A DNA stretch of 56,287 nt, taken from assembly GCA_029882215.1 (NCBI GenBank), contig JAOULC010000021.1, positions 1 to 56,287 of the forward strand, in the 5' to 3' direction. Under the pieces are notes generated by a model. The model ran no database searches and was not told where the DNA came from. It saw only the letters and a list, made by a program, of their open reading frames with translations. Each line of letters starts with the position of its first letter. The first letter of the stretch is position 1. The position numbers were made by a program, and so were the translations under genes. Shown piece by piece: positions 9,996 to 21,300 of this stretch. Source of the stretch: Gammaproteobacteria bacterium (GTDB lineage: Bacteria; Pseudomonadota; Gammaproteobacteria; SZUA-229).

Positions 9996-10379
9996 TTAGT
10001 GCAGCGCTTTTGGCAGAGCCAGTGTAAAGGCCGGTATTTCTGCATCAAAGTTGACACCATCGTCAGCAATCATCTGGTAACTGCCATACATGCTACCAAC
10101 CGGTGTCTCCATATGGGTTCCACTGGTGTATTCAAAACTTTCACCGGGAGACAGGTGAGGCTGTTCTCCGATCACACCTTCACCTTTCACTTCCTGAGCT
10201 TTGCCATCGGCATCAGTTATGATCCAGTGGCGGCTAAGTAGTTTGGCAGCAACCGAGCCGGTATTCTGAATATTCACGGTATAGGCAAAAACGTAATGGT
10301 CGGCAGCAGGATCTGATTGTTCTTTTAGGTAGTAACTTTGAACAGTGACCTGAATATCATGTTTGGGGTCGGTCGGCAT
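9996..10379 (-). CDS. apaG: ApaG domain protein
   Basis: ApaG is a small all-beta protein (127 residues, normal length) found between rsmA and apaH in many proteobacteria. The family hallmarks visible are YTVNIQN near the N-terminus, the RHWIITDADG segment, VKGEGVIGEQPHL and FEYTSGTHMETPVGSMYGSY. Its biochemical role is not well established. The fold is related to fibronectin type III, and the same domain occurs in eukaryotic FBXO3 and PolDIP2. A small membrane-protein gene separates it from rsmA here. Confidence 0.95.
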   Translation of the reverse strand: MPTDPKHDIQVTVQSYYLKEQSDPAADHYVFAYTVNIQNTGSVAAKLLSRHWIITDADGKAQEVKGEGVIGEQPHLSPGESFEYTSGTHMETPVGSMYGSYQMIADDGVNFDAEIPAFTLALPKALH

Positions 10380-10421
10380 TGTTTTGTCCTGTGTTGTCGT
10401 AGCAGATTTAGAAATATTATA

Positions 10422-10676
10422 TCAGGCACTGGGTTTATAAAACATTAACAGAATCATGGCTAAACTGAAGAGCAGGCCAATAATGCCAAAGGCACGTAAG
10501 GCGACTGTGTTAAGAATGTATTCACGCTGGTTTTCCTTGGTGACACCAAAGCGGCGGTATGACCAGCGAATAACGCTGTTCAGGTAGTGATTGAAATCGG
10601 CGGGTACAAACGCAAGAATCAGGCTTAATATTGGGAATAAGACCGATATTAAGTTGAGAAAGAAATTATGTGTCAT
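10422..10676 (-). CDS. Small two-helix membrane protein
   Basis: The 84-residue product has one hydrophobic segment near residues 5-25 and another near 60-80, with a basic stretch (RWSYRRFGVTKENQRE) between them. I do not recognise a family. The ATG overlaps the rsmA stop by four bases, and apaG starts 42 bases after its end, so it is translated within the operon. Conservation of this position in relatives would be the best clue to function. Confidence 0.7.
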   Translation of the reverse strand: MTHNFFLNLISVLFPILSLILAFVPADFNHYLNSVIRWSYRRFGVTKENQREYILNTVALRAFGIIGLLFSLAMILLMFYKPSA

Positions 10677-11467
10677 TGGGCTTCATGCGATTTTTTATCA
10701 AGATAATTACACAGTTGGTAGTAAGCCAGAGGTGCAATGTTTTCCGGCCGCGCCCCGGGATCAATCCCAACCGCTTGCAGGTCTTCGACCGAGCAGGTTG
10801 TTTTAAGTGTGTTTCGGATGGTTTTTCGGCGCGTACTAAATGCCTGTCTGACCAGGGTTTCAAGTAGCGGGTAGTTGGTAACCGGGCATTCAGGTAGTCT
10901 TGGCTGCAGGTTAATAATAGCGGAGTCAACTTTTGGCTGAGGATCAAAAGCTTCGGGTGGCACGCCAAATAGCTCGGTTACTTTGCAGTGATATTGCAGC
11001 ATGATACTGAGACGGCCATAAGCACCACAATCCGGCCCGGCTGCCATGCGTTTAACAACTTCCTTTTGCAGCATAAAGAACATGTCCTGGATATGTTCGG
11101 CATGTTCTAATAATTTAAACAGAATCGGTGTAGAGATATTATAGGGCAGATTGCCAATGAGTCTGAGTTTGCTATCTGCTTCGACCAGAGTATTAAAATC
11201 AAAGTTAAGTACATCGATATTGTGAACAATCAGCTCACCTGAGCCTTCACATTTATCTTTTAGTAACGGGATCACATCACGATCTAATTCAATGACATTA
11301 AGCCGTCCGGCTTTTTTTAGTAAAGGCAGAGTCAGTGCGCCAAGGCCGGGGCCAATTTCTACCAGCGTCTGACCGGCTTCTGGGTTAATCGACTGAATGA
11401 TTAAGTCGATGACGCGACTGTCAATTAGAAAGTTTTGTCCGAATCTTTTTCTCGCCTGATGGCTCAT
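10673..11467 (-). CDS. rsmA: 16S rRNA A1518/A1519 dimethyltransferase
   Basis: RsmA (KsgA) dimethylates two adjacent adenines in the 3' hairpin of 16S rRNA late in small-subunit assembly. Its loss gives kasugamycin resistance. The 264-residue protein begins with ARKRFGQNFL, continues with LVEIGPGLGALTLPLL (SAM site), and has the catalytic NLPYNIS near residue 117. It overlaps pdxA by four bases (ATGA) and the following small membrane gene by four bases, so translational coupling is likely on both sides. Confidence 0.97.
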   Translation of the reverse strand: MSHQARKRFGQNFLIDSRVIDLIIQSINPEAGQTLVEIGPGLGALTLPLLKKAGRLNVIELDRDVIPLLKDKCEGSGELIVHNIDVLNFDFNTLVEADSKLRLIGNLPYNISTPILFKLLEHAEHIQDMFFMLQKEVVKRMAAGPDCGAYGRLSIMLQYHCKVTELFGVPPEAFDPQPKVDSAIINLQPRLPECPVTNYPLLETLVRQAFSTRRKTIRNTLKTTCSVEDLQAVGIDPGARPENIAPLAYYQLCNYLDKKSHEAQ

Positions 11468-12468
11468 GATAATTTAATCTTCTGTTGTGCCATGCGGTCA
11501 GCTTCCTGACATGCGTAAATAAAACTGCCGGGATCTGCTTTGCCGGTGCCGGATAATTCAACAGCGGTGCCATGATCAACAGACGTACGAATAATCGGTA
11601 AGCCCAGCGTGATGTTGACTGCCTTGCCAAAACCGCTGTGCTTTAGCACTGGCAGGCCCTGATCGTGATACATAGCCAGAATTGCATCGGCATGTTTTAA
11701 ATGCCGCTCTGTGAATAAGGTGTCGGCGGGCAAAGCATCCGACAGGTTCAGTCCCTGCTGCTGTAACTGAAGAATAACCGGTTGAATGGTATCAATCTCT
11801 TCCCTGCCCATATAGCCATTTTCACCGGCATGAGGATTGAGTCCACAAATATAAATGGCCGGATTAGTCAGGCCAAAGCGCTGCTTTAAATCATGATCAA
11901 GAATACGTATCACTTTTTCCAGGGCATCTTTAGTGATAGCCTTGCTGACATCGGCAAGTGGCAGGTGAGTGGTAACCAGTGCAACACGCATTTTTTCAGT
12001 TGCCAGCATCATCACCGGGGTGCAGCCGCCGCACTGCTGAGCAAGATATTCTGTGTGACCGGTAAACGGAATCCCTGCCTGATTAATAATACCCTTGTGA
12101 ATAGGGCCGGTGACAAGCGCATCAAATTCACCGTGCAAGCAGCCCTCGGTTGCTTGCTGAATGGTCTCTAAAATATACAGTGCGTTTGCCGGGTTGAGCA
12201 CACCACATTCTGCATTTGAAGCAAGTGGAATGTGCAAAATTTCGAGCTGTCCTGCTTTATGCTTTGTTCTCGGGGCGGCAGAGTCATATTCGCTGAACTG
12301 AACATCAATGCCCAGTATAGCGGCACGCTGTTGCAGCATTTGCTGATCTGCAATCGCAACCATCTGAAAGTCATGTGCCTGTAGCGCCAGCTGTAATACA
12401 AGGTCTGGACCGATACCACCGGGTTCTCCCGGTGTGATGGCCAGCCTGGAAATAATTGAGTGAGGCAT
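11464..12468 (-). CDS. pdxA: 4-hydroxythreonine-4-phosphate dehydrogenase
   Basis: PdxA oxidises 4-phosphohydroxy-L-threonine in the DXP-dependent route to pyridoxal 5'-phosphate. The 334-residue protein starts with LAITPGEPGGIGPDL. It shows TGPIHKG, GHTEYLA and the metal-binding histidines in TTHLPL and MYHDQGLPVLK, then NITLGLPIIRTSVDHGTA. Length and motifs are typical. It lies between surA (five bases upstream) and rsmA (overlapping), the standard gammaproteobacterial order. Confidence 0.97.
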   Translation of the reverse strand: MPHSIISRLAITPGEPGGIGPDLVLQLALQAHDFQMVAIADQQMLQQRAAILGIDVQFSEYDSAAPRTKHKAGQLEILHIPLASNAECGVLNPANALYILETIQQATEGCLHGEFDALVTGPIHKGIINQAGIPFTGHTEYLAQQCGGCTPVMMLATEKMRVALVTTHLPLADVSKAITKDALEKVIRILDHDLKQRFGLTNPAIYICGLNPHAGENGYMGREEIDTIQPVILQLQQQGLNLSDALPADTLFTERHLKHADAILAMYHDQGLPVLKHSGFGKAVNITLGLPIIRTSVDHGTAVELSGTGKADPGSFIYACQEADRMAQQKIKLS

Positions 12469-12473
12469 TTATA

Positions 12474-13781
12474 TTAGTCCGCTGCATCGCTTGGATTGTG
12501 ATATTTTATATAGGCTTCATCGCGCAAGCGCCGTAGCCAGAGCTCCAGTGCTTCGTCTGATTTAGAGGCCACAATCGTCTGATAGGCTTTGTTTTCAATA
12601 ATTAATGTGGTTTTATCTGATTTTCTGCGATCAAGAACCTGCACAATATGCCAGCCAAATGGTGACCTGAAAACATTACTGATCTGATTCTTTTGTAAGC
12701 TTTTCATGACGGCTTCAAACTGTGGTACAAATGCTCCGGGTACTGACCAGCCCAGACTGCCGCCGGAACCTTTTGATGCGGTGTCCTGCGAATGCTGTTT
12801 TGCCATTTGTTCAAAGTCGGCACCGTTTTTAAGTTCTTTGTGCACGGACTCAAGTAATTCTCTGGCTGCCTCATCGCTTGTTAATTCATCGACTTTAATC
12901 AGAATGTGGCGGGCCAGTGTTTCTTCAATAATCACCCGTTTGCTGTTTTCACTGGCGTGAAATTTTAGAATATGAAAACCGGAGGGAGTATGAATGATAT
13001 CACTGACATCACCTGCTTTTAATTTGTTCACTGTTGCAACATACAGTGAGGGTAATTCAGTAGCGGCGCGCCAGCCGAGATCACCGCCTTCAAGTGCCTT
13101 CTGACCGTTAGATAATTCAATCGCCAGCTTGTCAAAGGCTTCACCATTTTTTAGTCTGGCAAGCACAGTCTCGGCTTTTTTACGGGCCTGTTGTAAAACA
13201 TTGCTGTCGACATCTTCAGGCACAGAAATCAAAATGCGTGAGAGGTGGTAGCGACTGTCTTTGTCACCGGCTTTTTTCTGTCGCTGCAAAAACTGTTTGA
13301 TTTCACTGTCCGATACTTTGATGTCATCAAAGACAAGTGCTTTTTGCACGCGCGCAATGATCGTGGCACGTTTTACCTGTTCTCTGAAGTCGTCAAAGCT
13401 GACACCTTCTTTGATGAGCTGGTTGCGTAAGCCGCTCACTGATATTTTATTTTGTCTGGCAATGTTTTCAATTCGGCTGTTTAATTCAGCATCTTTAAGG
13501 TTAATGCCGTACTGACTGGCTCGCTCAATTTGTAAGGCATCAAGAACCATGCGGTCAAGAACTTTTGCCCGCAGCTGGCTTCTGCTGGGAGCGCTTTTTT
13601 TGCTGCGTAAAATTTGCTTGCGCAGCTCAGTGATGCGCTTTTGTAACTCAGACTCAGTGATAATCTGATTATTGATTTCAACCAGAATAGTATCCAGTGA
13701 TTCCACTGCGCTGCCGGTTGTACTAACGCTTAATAATGAGCAGAGAAATAGCAGGTTGAATAAAAGTTGTGTTGCACGCAT
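12474..13781 (-). CDS. surA: Periplasmic chaperone / peptidyl-prolyl isomerase SurA
   Basis: SurA escorts unfolded outer-membrane proteins, including LptD, across the periplasm. The 435-residue protein has a signal peptide (about residues 1-26), a SurA N-terminal domain beginning with LDTILVEINNQIITESELQ, and two parvulin-type domains. The first carries YHLSRILIS and GDLGWR, the second ARHILIKVDE and GSLGWSVPGAF. A C-terminal helix completes the core chaperone fold. The lptD gene lies 79 bases upstream in the same direction, pairing the chaperone with one of its known clients. Confidence 0.97.
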   Translation of the reverse strand: MRATQLLFNLLFLCSLLSVSTTGSAVESLDTILVEINNQIITESELQKRITELRKQILRSKKSAPSRSQLRAKVLDRMVLDALQIERASQYGINLKDAELNSRIENIARQNKISVSGLRNQLIKEGVSFDDFREQVKRATIIARVQKALVFDDIKVSDSEIKQFLQRQKKAGDKDSRYHLSRILISVPEDVDSNVLQQARKKAETVLARLKNGEAFDKLAIELSNGQKALEGGDLGWRAATELPSLYVATVNKLKAGDVSDIIHTPSGFHILKFHASENSKRVIIEETLARHILIKVDELTSDEAARELLESVHKELKNGADFEQMAKQHSQDTASKGSGGSLGWSVPGAFVPQFEAVMKSLQKNQISNVFRSPFGWHIVQVLDRRKSDKTTLIIENKAYQTIVASKSDEALELWLRRLRDEAYIKYHNPSDAAD

Positions 13782-13860
13782 AAAATATACTCTTACATAT
13801 TTTGTTATGAAAATTAAAAGCAGCCTGTGGTATTAAACGTTTAATTAAGGCCGCAAATCA

Positions 13861-16107
13861 TTACTCAGGATGAAACCCAAGGATAGCACGTTCCAGTTCT
13901 TCATTGGCTCTGCCAAAGCTAGAGAAGCCCTTTAAGATAAGGCTGACCATGACGGAGCGATCAAATATATCCTGATTGTTCTCATCCTGTATTAGCTGGC
14001 CTCTGGCAATAATTCTAAAGGCCCAGCAACAGCTGTTATATTCCAGCCCAATAATACTGGCCAGATCCTGTTTGTCTTTGTGTGAATAGTTCCAGCGGGC
14101 CAGCCCTGACCAGTGATCGGAAACCGGCCACTTCGCAGAAATATCAGTCTGATCAATGGCATCATCAGGGTTTGCATCACGCCGGTAACGATAAGCCAGG
14201 TTAAAAATATGCCGGTTATCAGTTTGATATTGATAACGAAAGCTGCCTTTAGAAAGCTCTTTGTTTTCAATGTCCTGTAGTACCGATAAGCGATAAGACC
14301 AGTCTTGTTTGTGAATCTTAAATTCAGCAGCGATATCCGATTTTGTGGCTGTCTGTGTGCTGCTGCCAGTTAGCGATACTTGCCGGTCATCAAAATAAAA
14401 TATTTGACCGATACTGGCAGAAAAGAGTTCATTACCATTATCATTATTAATAATCCGGCTGCTGAGAGCGGCGCTCAGCTGATTAGCGTCTGCTACCCGG
14501 TCGCTGCCTGTAAAACGATTCTCACGAAATAACTGAGCAAAACTGAAGTCCGGCTCAGCACTGTCAAATAAAGGAGTAGCAGACTGATCAACGGCTGGCA
14601 CATTCAGGTAATAAAGTCTGGGCTCCAGTGTCTGGGTGTATTCTTGTGCTAAGCGGCGTTCAAAAAACAAACCGCTGTCTAGCTGAAAAACGGAAAGATT
14701 GCGGTCACTGATGTCCAGTGCTGTGCCGTTACCGTCATTGATATCATAGGCCGTCAGTCGCTGGCCAATGGACGGTTTAAAGAACCAGCTGCTGGCCTGC
14801 TGTGGCCAGCTAAGGCTGGGGTAGATATCGCTGCGGTTACCGTTGGCTTTACTGTCAGTCGGGTGAGTAAAATTAACCCATTCTGCAGCAAGATTAAATT
14901 TAAGGCCTGAGTTAGCAATCGCTTCACTACCATTAATCGTTAGCTGTGGCTCACGCCGATAAGGTCTGGCGTCAGCTGCAATCGCATCATCGATGGTCTG
15001 AAATTGTTGTTGCAGTAGTTTGCTGCGCCAGTTGCCGCTGCGAAATTGTAAATCAAGTGCTTGCTGTAAATGACTTACACTGATTACAGACTGGCTCTGG
15101 CCAAAGTCAGTCAGGTAATGGCTGTCTGAAGTAGCGCTGCTATTGATGTTGAAACTTAGCTGTTCGGTTAACTTACTGTGATTTATAAAGCGGTTGTAGT
15201 AGCGATCTTCTCCGCTTAGCTGATCGCCGCTGATGAAATCCAGCTCAATTTCACCCTCACTGCTGGCAGTCAGGTAGCGGTAGTTGTTATTGACTAACAG
15301 ACCACGTTTCTCGATATATGTCGGGGTGATCGTCGCGTCCTGGTTGGCGGCAATATTCCAGTAATAAGGCAGGCTGAATGTATTACCGTTAATGCCGCTG
15401 GAAAAGCTGATTTCAGGAACCAGAATACCGGAACGTCGTCGGTCGCCCAGCGGGAAAGAAATATACGGCAGGTAGAAAATCGGCAGCTCTTTTATGCGGA
15501 TGACAATGTGGCGGGCCGAACCCGACTCATCGTTATGATCAAGTTCAAGATTATCTGCGCTGAATGTCCAGGTTTCATTGTCTGGTTCACAGGATGAAAA
15601 GCTAACATTGCTAAAAAATGTCGTGTCTTTACCAGTCAGATTGATGTACGGCGATGAACCTTGCATGTGATTAGATAAAATAACAAATTTAACATTGTTA
15701 AACGAGCTGGTTTCGCTGTTGTTGTTGATCTGCCCGGATTCACTGCTAAATGACAATTTTTCACTTTCTATATGCGACGGAGCGTCTAAAAAAAGCGTCG
15801 CTTCATTTTTATTATAAGTGAGTGAGTCGGTGCTGAGACGAAAACCCTGTTTTTCAAGCAGGACATTATCTTTAAATAAAGTGGAGCCGTCTTTAAGTGA
15901 CTGAATAGAGCGGGCGCTCAGGTCAATCTGATCCGGGTCGGAAATATCGGGTAAAACGGGGACGGTATTAAACACCGAACGGCTGTCGGAACACATGCCC
16001 CATAAATCGCTGTACTCACTATTTGCGGCCTGTATTGAGCCAGAGACTGTAGTCAATAACAGTGCGGCAAAAAACAAATCGGCGGATAAAGGTTTGAGCA
16101 TGTACAC
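13861..16107 (-). CDS. lptD: LPS-assembly outer-membrane protein LptD
   Basis: LptD with LptE inserts lipopolysaccharide into the outer leaflet of the outer membrane. The 748-residue protein has a signal peptide (about residues 1-28), a periplasmic OstA-like jellyroll (about 55-200) and a long C-terminal barrel. Four cysteines sit where the E. coli disulfide partners are expected: Cys39, Cys173, and the adjacent pair Cys693/Cys694 in YNSCCWAF. The GTG start is kept because AGG lies six bases upstream. An ATG two codons later is possible. The gene starts 22 bases after argF, so part of its promoter may lie inside argF. Confidence 0.95.
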   Translation of the reverse strand: MYMLKPLSADLFFAALLLTTVSGSIQAANSEYSDLWGMCSDSRSVFNTVPVLPDISDPDQIDLSARSIQSLKDGSTLFKDNVLLEKQGFRLSTDSLTYNKNEATLFLDAPSHIESEKLSFSSESGQINNNSETSSFNNVKFVILSNHMQGSSPYINLTGKDTTFFSNVSFSSCEPDNETWTFSADNLELDHNDESGSARHIVIRIKELPIFYLPYISFPLGDRRRSGILVPEISFSSGINGNTFSLPYYWNIAANQDATITPTYIEKRGLLVNNNYRYLTASSEGEIELDFISGDQLSGEDRYYNRFINHSKLTEQLSFNINSSATSDSHYLTDFGQSQSVISVSHLQQALDLQFRSGNWRSKLLQQQFQTIDDAIAADARPYRREPQLTINGSEAIANSGLKFNLAAEWVNFTHPTDSKANGNRSDIYPSLSWPQQASSWFFKPSIGQRLTAYDINDGNGTALDISDRNLSVFQLDSGLFFERRLAQEYTQTLEPRLYYLNVPAVDQSATPLFDSAEPDFSFAQLFRENRFTGSDRVADANQLSAALSSRIINNDNGNELFSASIGQIFYFDDRQVSLTGSSTQTATKSDIAAEFKIHKQDWSYRLSVLQDIENKELSKGSFRYQYQTDNRHIFNLAYRYRRDANPDDAIDQTDISAKWPVSDHWSGLARWNYSHKDKQDLASIIGLEYNSCCWAFRIIARGQLIQDENNQDIFDRSVMVSLILKGFSSFGRANEELERAILGFHPE

Positions 16108-16129
16108 ATATAGCCTGTGAAAAAAACGG

Positions 16130-17032
16130 TTATGCCATTAAAAATTCCAGCAGCGCTTTTTGTGCATGAAGCCTGTTCTCAGCCTCATCCCAGACCACGC
16201 TTTGAGGGCCGTCAATAACCCCTGCCGACACTTCCTCGCCGCGGTGTGCCGGCAGACAATGCATAAATAAAGCATCTGAGTTGGCATGCTTCATCAGTTT
16301 TTCATTGATCTGGAAATTAGCAAACGCTTTTTCACGAATCTTCTGTTCTTCTTCCTGGCCCATGCTGGCCCAGACATCTGTTACCAGTAAGTCGCTGTTT
16401 TCTGAAGCGGCCACCGGGTCATCGGTAATGCTTACGCAGTCACCGGCCAATTTAATCAGCTCAGCATCCGGCTCATAACCTTTAGGGCAGGCAACATTGA
16501 GTTTGAAGTCAAGTTGTCGCGCTGCATTGATGTAGGAGTGGCACATGTTATTACCATCGCCAATATAGGTTACGGTACGACCTTCAATGCTGCCGCGGTG
16601 TTCGATGTAACACTGCATGTCGGCCAGTAACTGGCACGGATGAACAAAATCGGTGAGACCATTGATCACCGGCACAGACGAATACTCAGCCAGTGTTTCT
16701 AATGACTCATGTGAAAATGTACGCACCATAATAGCATCGACCATGCTGGAAATAACACGGGCGGTATCTTCGATGGGCTCACCACGACCAAGCTGAGTGT
16801 CGCGCGGAGAAAGAAAAACCGCATGGCCGCCAAACTGTGCCATACCGGTTTCGAATGAAACGCGGGTACGGGTGGATGACTTATCAAAAATCATCGCCAG
16901 AACTTTGTTTTTTAACGGTTCAAAAATTTCACCGGCGTGCTGCATTTTTTTAAGTTCAATACCACGGCTCAGCAGTGTTTTTAATTCATCACGGCTTAAA
17001 TCCATCAGGCTAAGGAAATGTCTTTTTGTCAT
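16130..17032 (-). CDS. argF: Ornithine carbamoyltransferase
   Basis: ArgF makes citrulline from ornithine and carbamoyl phosphate in arginine synthesis. The 300-residue protein has the carbamoyl-phosphate site [23 protein letters not shown], the ornithine-site region [13 protein letters not shown] and [11 protein letters not shown]. The start is supported by GGAG eight bases upstream. It follows argD by 14 bases and is surely cotranscribed with it. I did not find a clear ArgR box upstream of the pair. Confidence 0.97.
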   Translation of the reverse strand: MTKRHFLSLMDLSRDELKTLLSRGIELKKMQHAGEIFEPLKNKVLAMIFDKSSTRTRVSFETGMAQFGGHAVFLSPRDTQLGRGEPIEDTARVISSMVDAIMVRTFSHESLETLAEYSSVPVINGLTDFVHPCQLLADMQCYIEHRGSIEGRTVTYIGDGNNMCHSYINAARQLDFKLNVACPKGYEPDAELIKLAGDCVSITDDPVAASENSDLLVTDVWASMGQEEEQKIREKAFANFQINEKLMKHANSDALFMHCLPAHRGEEVSAGVIDGPQSVVWDEAENRLHAQKALLEFLMA

Positions 17033-17046
17033 TGTATAGTCTCCGC

Positions 17047-18240
17047 TCAGGCGGTTTGTTTTTGACTTAAAAAGTCTTTAATCAGAAGGCTGGTGATTGA
17101 TACCAGCTTTGAGGCTTGTGCATCGGTCATGATAAAAGGCGGCAGTAAGCGGATAACATTAGCGGCAGTCACATTAATTAAAAGGCCTTTTTCAAGTGCT
17201 TTAGCTACCAGTTCGCTACAATCTTCAGTTAGCTCGATGCCGATTAATAAGCCTGCCGCGCGGATCTCTTTAACGCCCGGCTGGTCTGCAAGCTGGCTAT
17301 TAAATTGTTCCATTATCATCCGACTGAGCGCTGAACAGCGAGCTAACAAGTCTTCACTCTCAATACTTTCTATAACGGCAATCGCCGCTGCGCAAGCCAG
17401 CGGGTTACCGCCAAACGTTGAACCGTGATTGCCGGGGTGAAAGAGATCCGCTGCTGTGCCATGAGCCAGACAGGCTCCAATAGGAACGCCATTGCCCAGG
17501 GCTTTAGCCGAGGAGATGACATCCGGTTTGATCGTACTGTGCTGATAGGCAAACCATTTGCCGGTACGACCCATACCGGTTTGTATTTCATCCAGCATCA
17601 TTAGCCAGTCATTGCTATCGCAGATGTCACGAATTTGTTCAAGGTAGTGCGCGTCGGGGATATGCACGCCTCCTTCACCTTGTACTGGCTCAAGTAAGAT
17701 AGCCACTACATTGCTATTGTTTTTCGCAATGTTCATCACGGCCTGAATGTCGTTATAAGGAGCGCGAATAAAACCCTGCACCAGCGGTTCAAAACCGGCC
17801 TGTACTTTGCGGTTACCGGTGGCCGAAAGAGTGGCAAGGGTACGGCCATGAAAACTGTGTTCCATGACGATAATCTGTGGGTTATCAATTTGTTTGCTGT
17901 GACCGTACAGGCGTGCCAGTTTAATGGCCGCCTCATTGGCTTCGGCACCGGAATTGGCAAAAAACACCTTATCCATGCCGGCTTTTTCGCATAATAATTT
18001 AGCCAGTGTTTGCTGGCGTTCAATTGAATAAAGGTTGGAGGTATGAAGCAGCTGCTCAGCCTGTGACTGGATGGCGCGGGTAACGGCCGGGTGATTATGG
18101 CCGAGGCTGGTAACCGCAATGCCGCAGAGTGCATCCAGGTATTCGTTACCATTGTTATCCCACAGTAATGCACCATTACCTTTTTCAAAGGTAACCGACA
18201 TAGGCGCATAATTCTTCATCAGGTATTCATTGCCAGTCAT
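17047..18240 (-). CDS. argD: Acetylornithine/succinyldiaminopimelate aminotransferase
   Basis: ArgD is a PLP enzyme that converts N-acetylglutamate semialdehyde to N-acetylornithine and can serve the DAP branch of lysine synthesis. The open frame extends to a TTG at 18285. I chose the ATG at 18240 because GGAG stands seven bases before it and the protein then starts like other ArgD proteins (397 residues). Motifs seen are [50 protein letters not shown] and the PLP lysine in [15 protein letters not shown]. argF follows directly. Confidence 0.96.
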   Translation of the reverse strand: MTGNEYLMKNYAPMSVTFEKGNGALLWDNNGNEYLDALCGIAVTSLGHNHPAVTRAIQSQAEQLLHTSNLYSIERQQTLAKLLCEKAGMDKVFFANSGAEANEAAIKLARLYGHSKQIDNPQIIVMEHSFHGRTLATLSATGNRKVQAGFEPLVQGFIRAPYNDIQAVMNIAKNNSNVVAILLEPVQGEGGVHIPDAHYLEQIRDICDSNDWLMMLDEIQTGMGRTGKWFAYQHSTIKPDVISSAKALGNGVPIGACLAHGTAADLFHPGNHGSTFGGNPLACAAAIAVIESIESEDLLARCSALSRMIMEQFNSQLADQPGVKEIRAAGLLIGIELTEDCSELVAKALEKGLLINVTAANVIRLLPPFIMTDAQASKLVSITSLLIKDFLSQKQTA

Positions 18241-18385
18241 AGACCCGCTCCGTGCTGCTTTCATGCCTGAAAATCTGTCAGGCAAAAACGAAAAACGGTA
18301 GCAAAAGCCACCGGAAAACAGTCGATTATACCCGATACTGCTGTTATATCAATCATGCGTGAGATACAGCTAAATCTGCGTGGCT

Positions 18386-21300
18386 TTAGGTATTTGCTGC
18401 GTGGTGGTTTTGAATAGATTGCTGCGTGACTATAAAGAGACTGTTTAACTCTGTTGCAAGCGCGCCGATAGCTCGCCTGTCACTTTTTACGATCGCGCTT
18501 TCAAGTGCCGAGGCACATTGTGATAATGAGGTGGCTCCTACACTGGCACAACTGGATTTTAGGCTGCGACTAAGGCGAGAGACTTCTTCAAATTGCTGTT
18601 GCTCAGAATGCTCAATGATTTTCTGGATGTTGGCCGGGGTTTCATGTAGAAATGTATTGATGATGTTCTCAAAGGTGTCAGGCAGTAAGGTTTTGAGTTC
18701 TTCATAAACCATAAAATTCATTGTTGAACAATTTGTGGAGGCTGCTGCTATTTCTGAGCGGCCGGTTGTTTCTGGTAACCAGCGATTAAGCATGCTGATC
18801 AGGCCAGAGAAGTTAAAGGGCTTGGATAAGAAATCATCCATGCCGCTTTCAATGCAGCGGTCACGGTCGGATTTTTGTGCATTGGCTGTCAAGGCGATGA
18901 CAGGAATGTCTCGGCTGTTTAAATTATCGCGTAGTTGACGCGTGGCCTGAAAACCATCCATTTTAGGCATTAAACAGTCCATCAGTATTAAGTCATAGTT
19001 TTTGGTTTTAACTTTTTCAAGCACTTCAAGGCCATTAACGGCCAGATCAGCAGTAATACCAAGCTTTTTTAATAAGCCGGTTGTGACTTTCTGATTGATC
19101 GGGTCGTCTTCCGCTAAAAGCACTTTGGCCTGACTGAAGCGCTGAGAGGATATAGTGTTTTCACTGTTCGTCATGGCGGAAGCGGATGCATTCACCGAGT
19201 GTGATGTGAGTATCGGGCCTGTTTTTGCCTGTTGATGGGTGACGGCAGAAATCATTTCCAGAATCACCCGGGCGGTGACGGGTTTTGTTAAATAACCAGA
19301 GAAACCTAATTGCTGAAAACGTAGTATATCTCCATTGCTGCCCGCAGAGGTTAAAAGTATCAGTGGTAAAGCAGCAGTATTCGGGTTGTCCAGAATCGCC
19401 TTGCCAAGCTCTGCACCATCCATTGATGGCATACAAAAATCAAGAATAACGGCATCAAAGAGATTGTCAGAGGCTACAGACTGCTCGAGAATTTTCAGTG
19501 CCTGCTCAGCAGCAGTGGCTGTTGTTGTGTTAATGCCGGCAGTCGAGGTCTGTTCGAGAAGAATTCTCAGGTTGGTCGCATTGTCATCAACAATCAGTAA
19601 ATTGAGACCTGTTACATCGTACGTGGGGGTAGTGTCAGGGCAGGATGTAGTGGGCAGGGTAATTTCAAAGGAGAATTCAGAACCTCTACCGGGTTCGCTT
19701 TTAAGGTTTATCTTACTGCCCATTAATTCAATCAGTTGTCGGGAAATACTCAAACCTAAACCCGTACCACCGTAGTTACGGGTTGTAGAGGTGTCTGCCT
19801 GGGTAAAGGCATGGAATAACTGATCCTGCTGTTCTTCAGGAATGCCGACCCCTGTATCAGAAATCGCGAAGCGTATATCAGCAGAAATACCGGTTTTATT
19901 TTGACAGGTTATTTCAAGTAAGATGTGACCTGTTTTTGTAAACTTGATGGCATTGCCAAGCATGTTTAGTAATACCTGTCGTAATCTTCCCGGATCACCG
20001 ATAACATATGCCGGGCAGTCAGCCGAAAGATTAAATAATAAATCGAGGCCTTTTTCACGGGCTTTACTGCTCAGTAGTTTAGTGACATCGAAGCAGCAAT
20101 CATGCAAGTTGAAAGCGACCAGTTCAAGTTCCATTTTTTTGGCTTCAATTTTAGAGAAATCAAGGATGTCGTTGATAATCGTCAGTAAGTTCTGAGCGGA
20201 CAGCTGGATAGTGTTCAGGTATTCAGTCTGCTGCTCATTTAATTCTGTGTCAGCGAGTAACTGGGCCATGCCTAATACCCCATTCATCGGGGTACGAATT
20301 TCATGACTCATGGTCGCTAAAAAATCAGACTTTGCCTGAGAGGCCACTTCAGCTTTATCACGGGCTAACTCAAGCTCTTTGGCTTTTTGTTTAAGCTCAT
20401 TCTGGAACTTTTTGGTTTCAGAAATATCCTGAAAACTACCAACGTAATGCGTTGTGTTTCCGAAGGTATCCTTTACTGCTGTAATGCTGGTGTTTTGTGG
20501 AAAAACTTCATTGTTCTTGCGTTTGTTCCATATCACACCGCTCCACTGACCTTTTGTCTCGATATCAGTCCACATATCCCTGAAAAATGCTGTCTCATGT
20601 TTACCTGAGTGAAGTATTTTAGGGTTTTTCCCTACGACTTCTTTTTCGGAGTAACCAGTTATGCAGCTAAAAGCCTTGTTAACCCTGATCATGTTTTGAT
20701 GTTTATCGGTAATAATAATGCCTTCATGGATGTCAAAAGCGGTGGCTGCAATGCGTAGTGACTCTTCACTGATCCGCCGTTGAGCCCGCATCAGTTCAAA
20801 ATTAACAATGAGTTCACCGATTTCGTCTGTACGCTCTGATGTTAGTTCAATGTCATAATCGCCTTGCTGGAAGCGATTCACAGCTTGTTTTAATTTTATG
20901 ATGGGTGCCAGAATCATTCTGTTCTGTAGAAAAGCACCCGTGAGCATAATAGTGACTAATATGAACAGTAAAACAATTTCAACTTGGCGTGTGTGATTGA
21001 TGATTTTCTGATACTCAGTGCTCCAGTCAAGGAACAGGACCAGCGTGCCGAGTTTTACTTTATAGTCTTCGATAATGTCATGTTTGAGCTTAAAGATATG
21101 ATTGCCTTGCGGCTCCTGGTAATCAAAAACTGGATAAATTCGGTCATTATTACGCAGGACAAGAGTGATCTCCCGCCAGTTTTTATGATGAATACGCATC
21201 TGCTCATCAAGGAACTCATTGAGTGTTGCCAGGTCATTGCTGATCAGGCCGCGTTTGATTTCGGGTTCAATTGTTTTTAAGAAATCAATATGGGTCTCTT

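Noticed and set aside
18241-18285. Upstream TTG start for argD
   Set aside because: A good GGAG lies before the ATG at 18240 and family members start there.
18286-18385. ArgR boxes upstream of argD-argF
   Set aside because: No pair of TGAAT-N5-ATTCA-like sites could be found in the gap.
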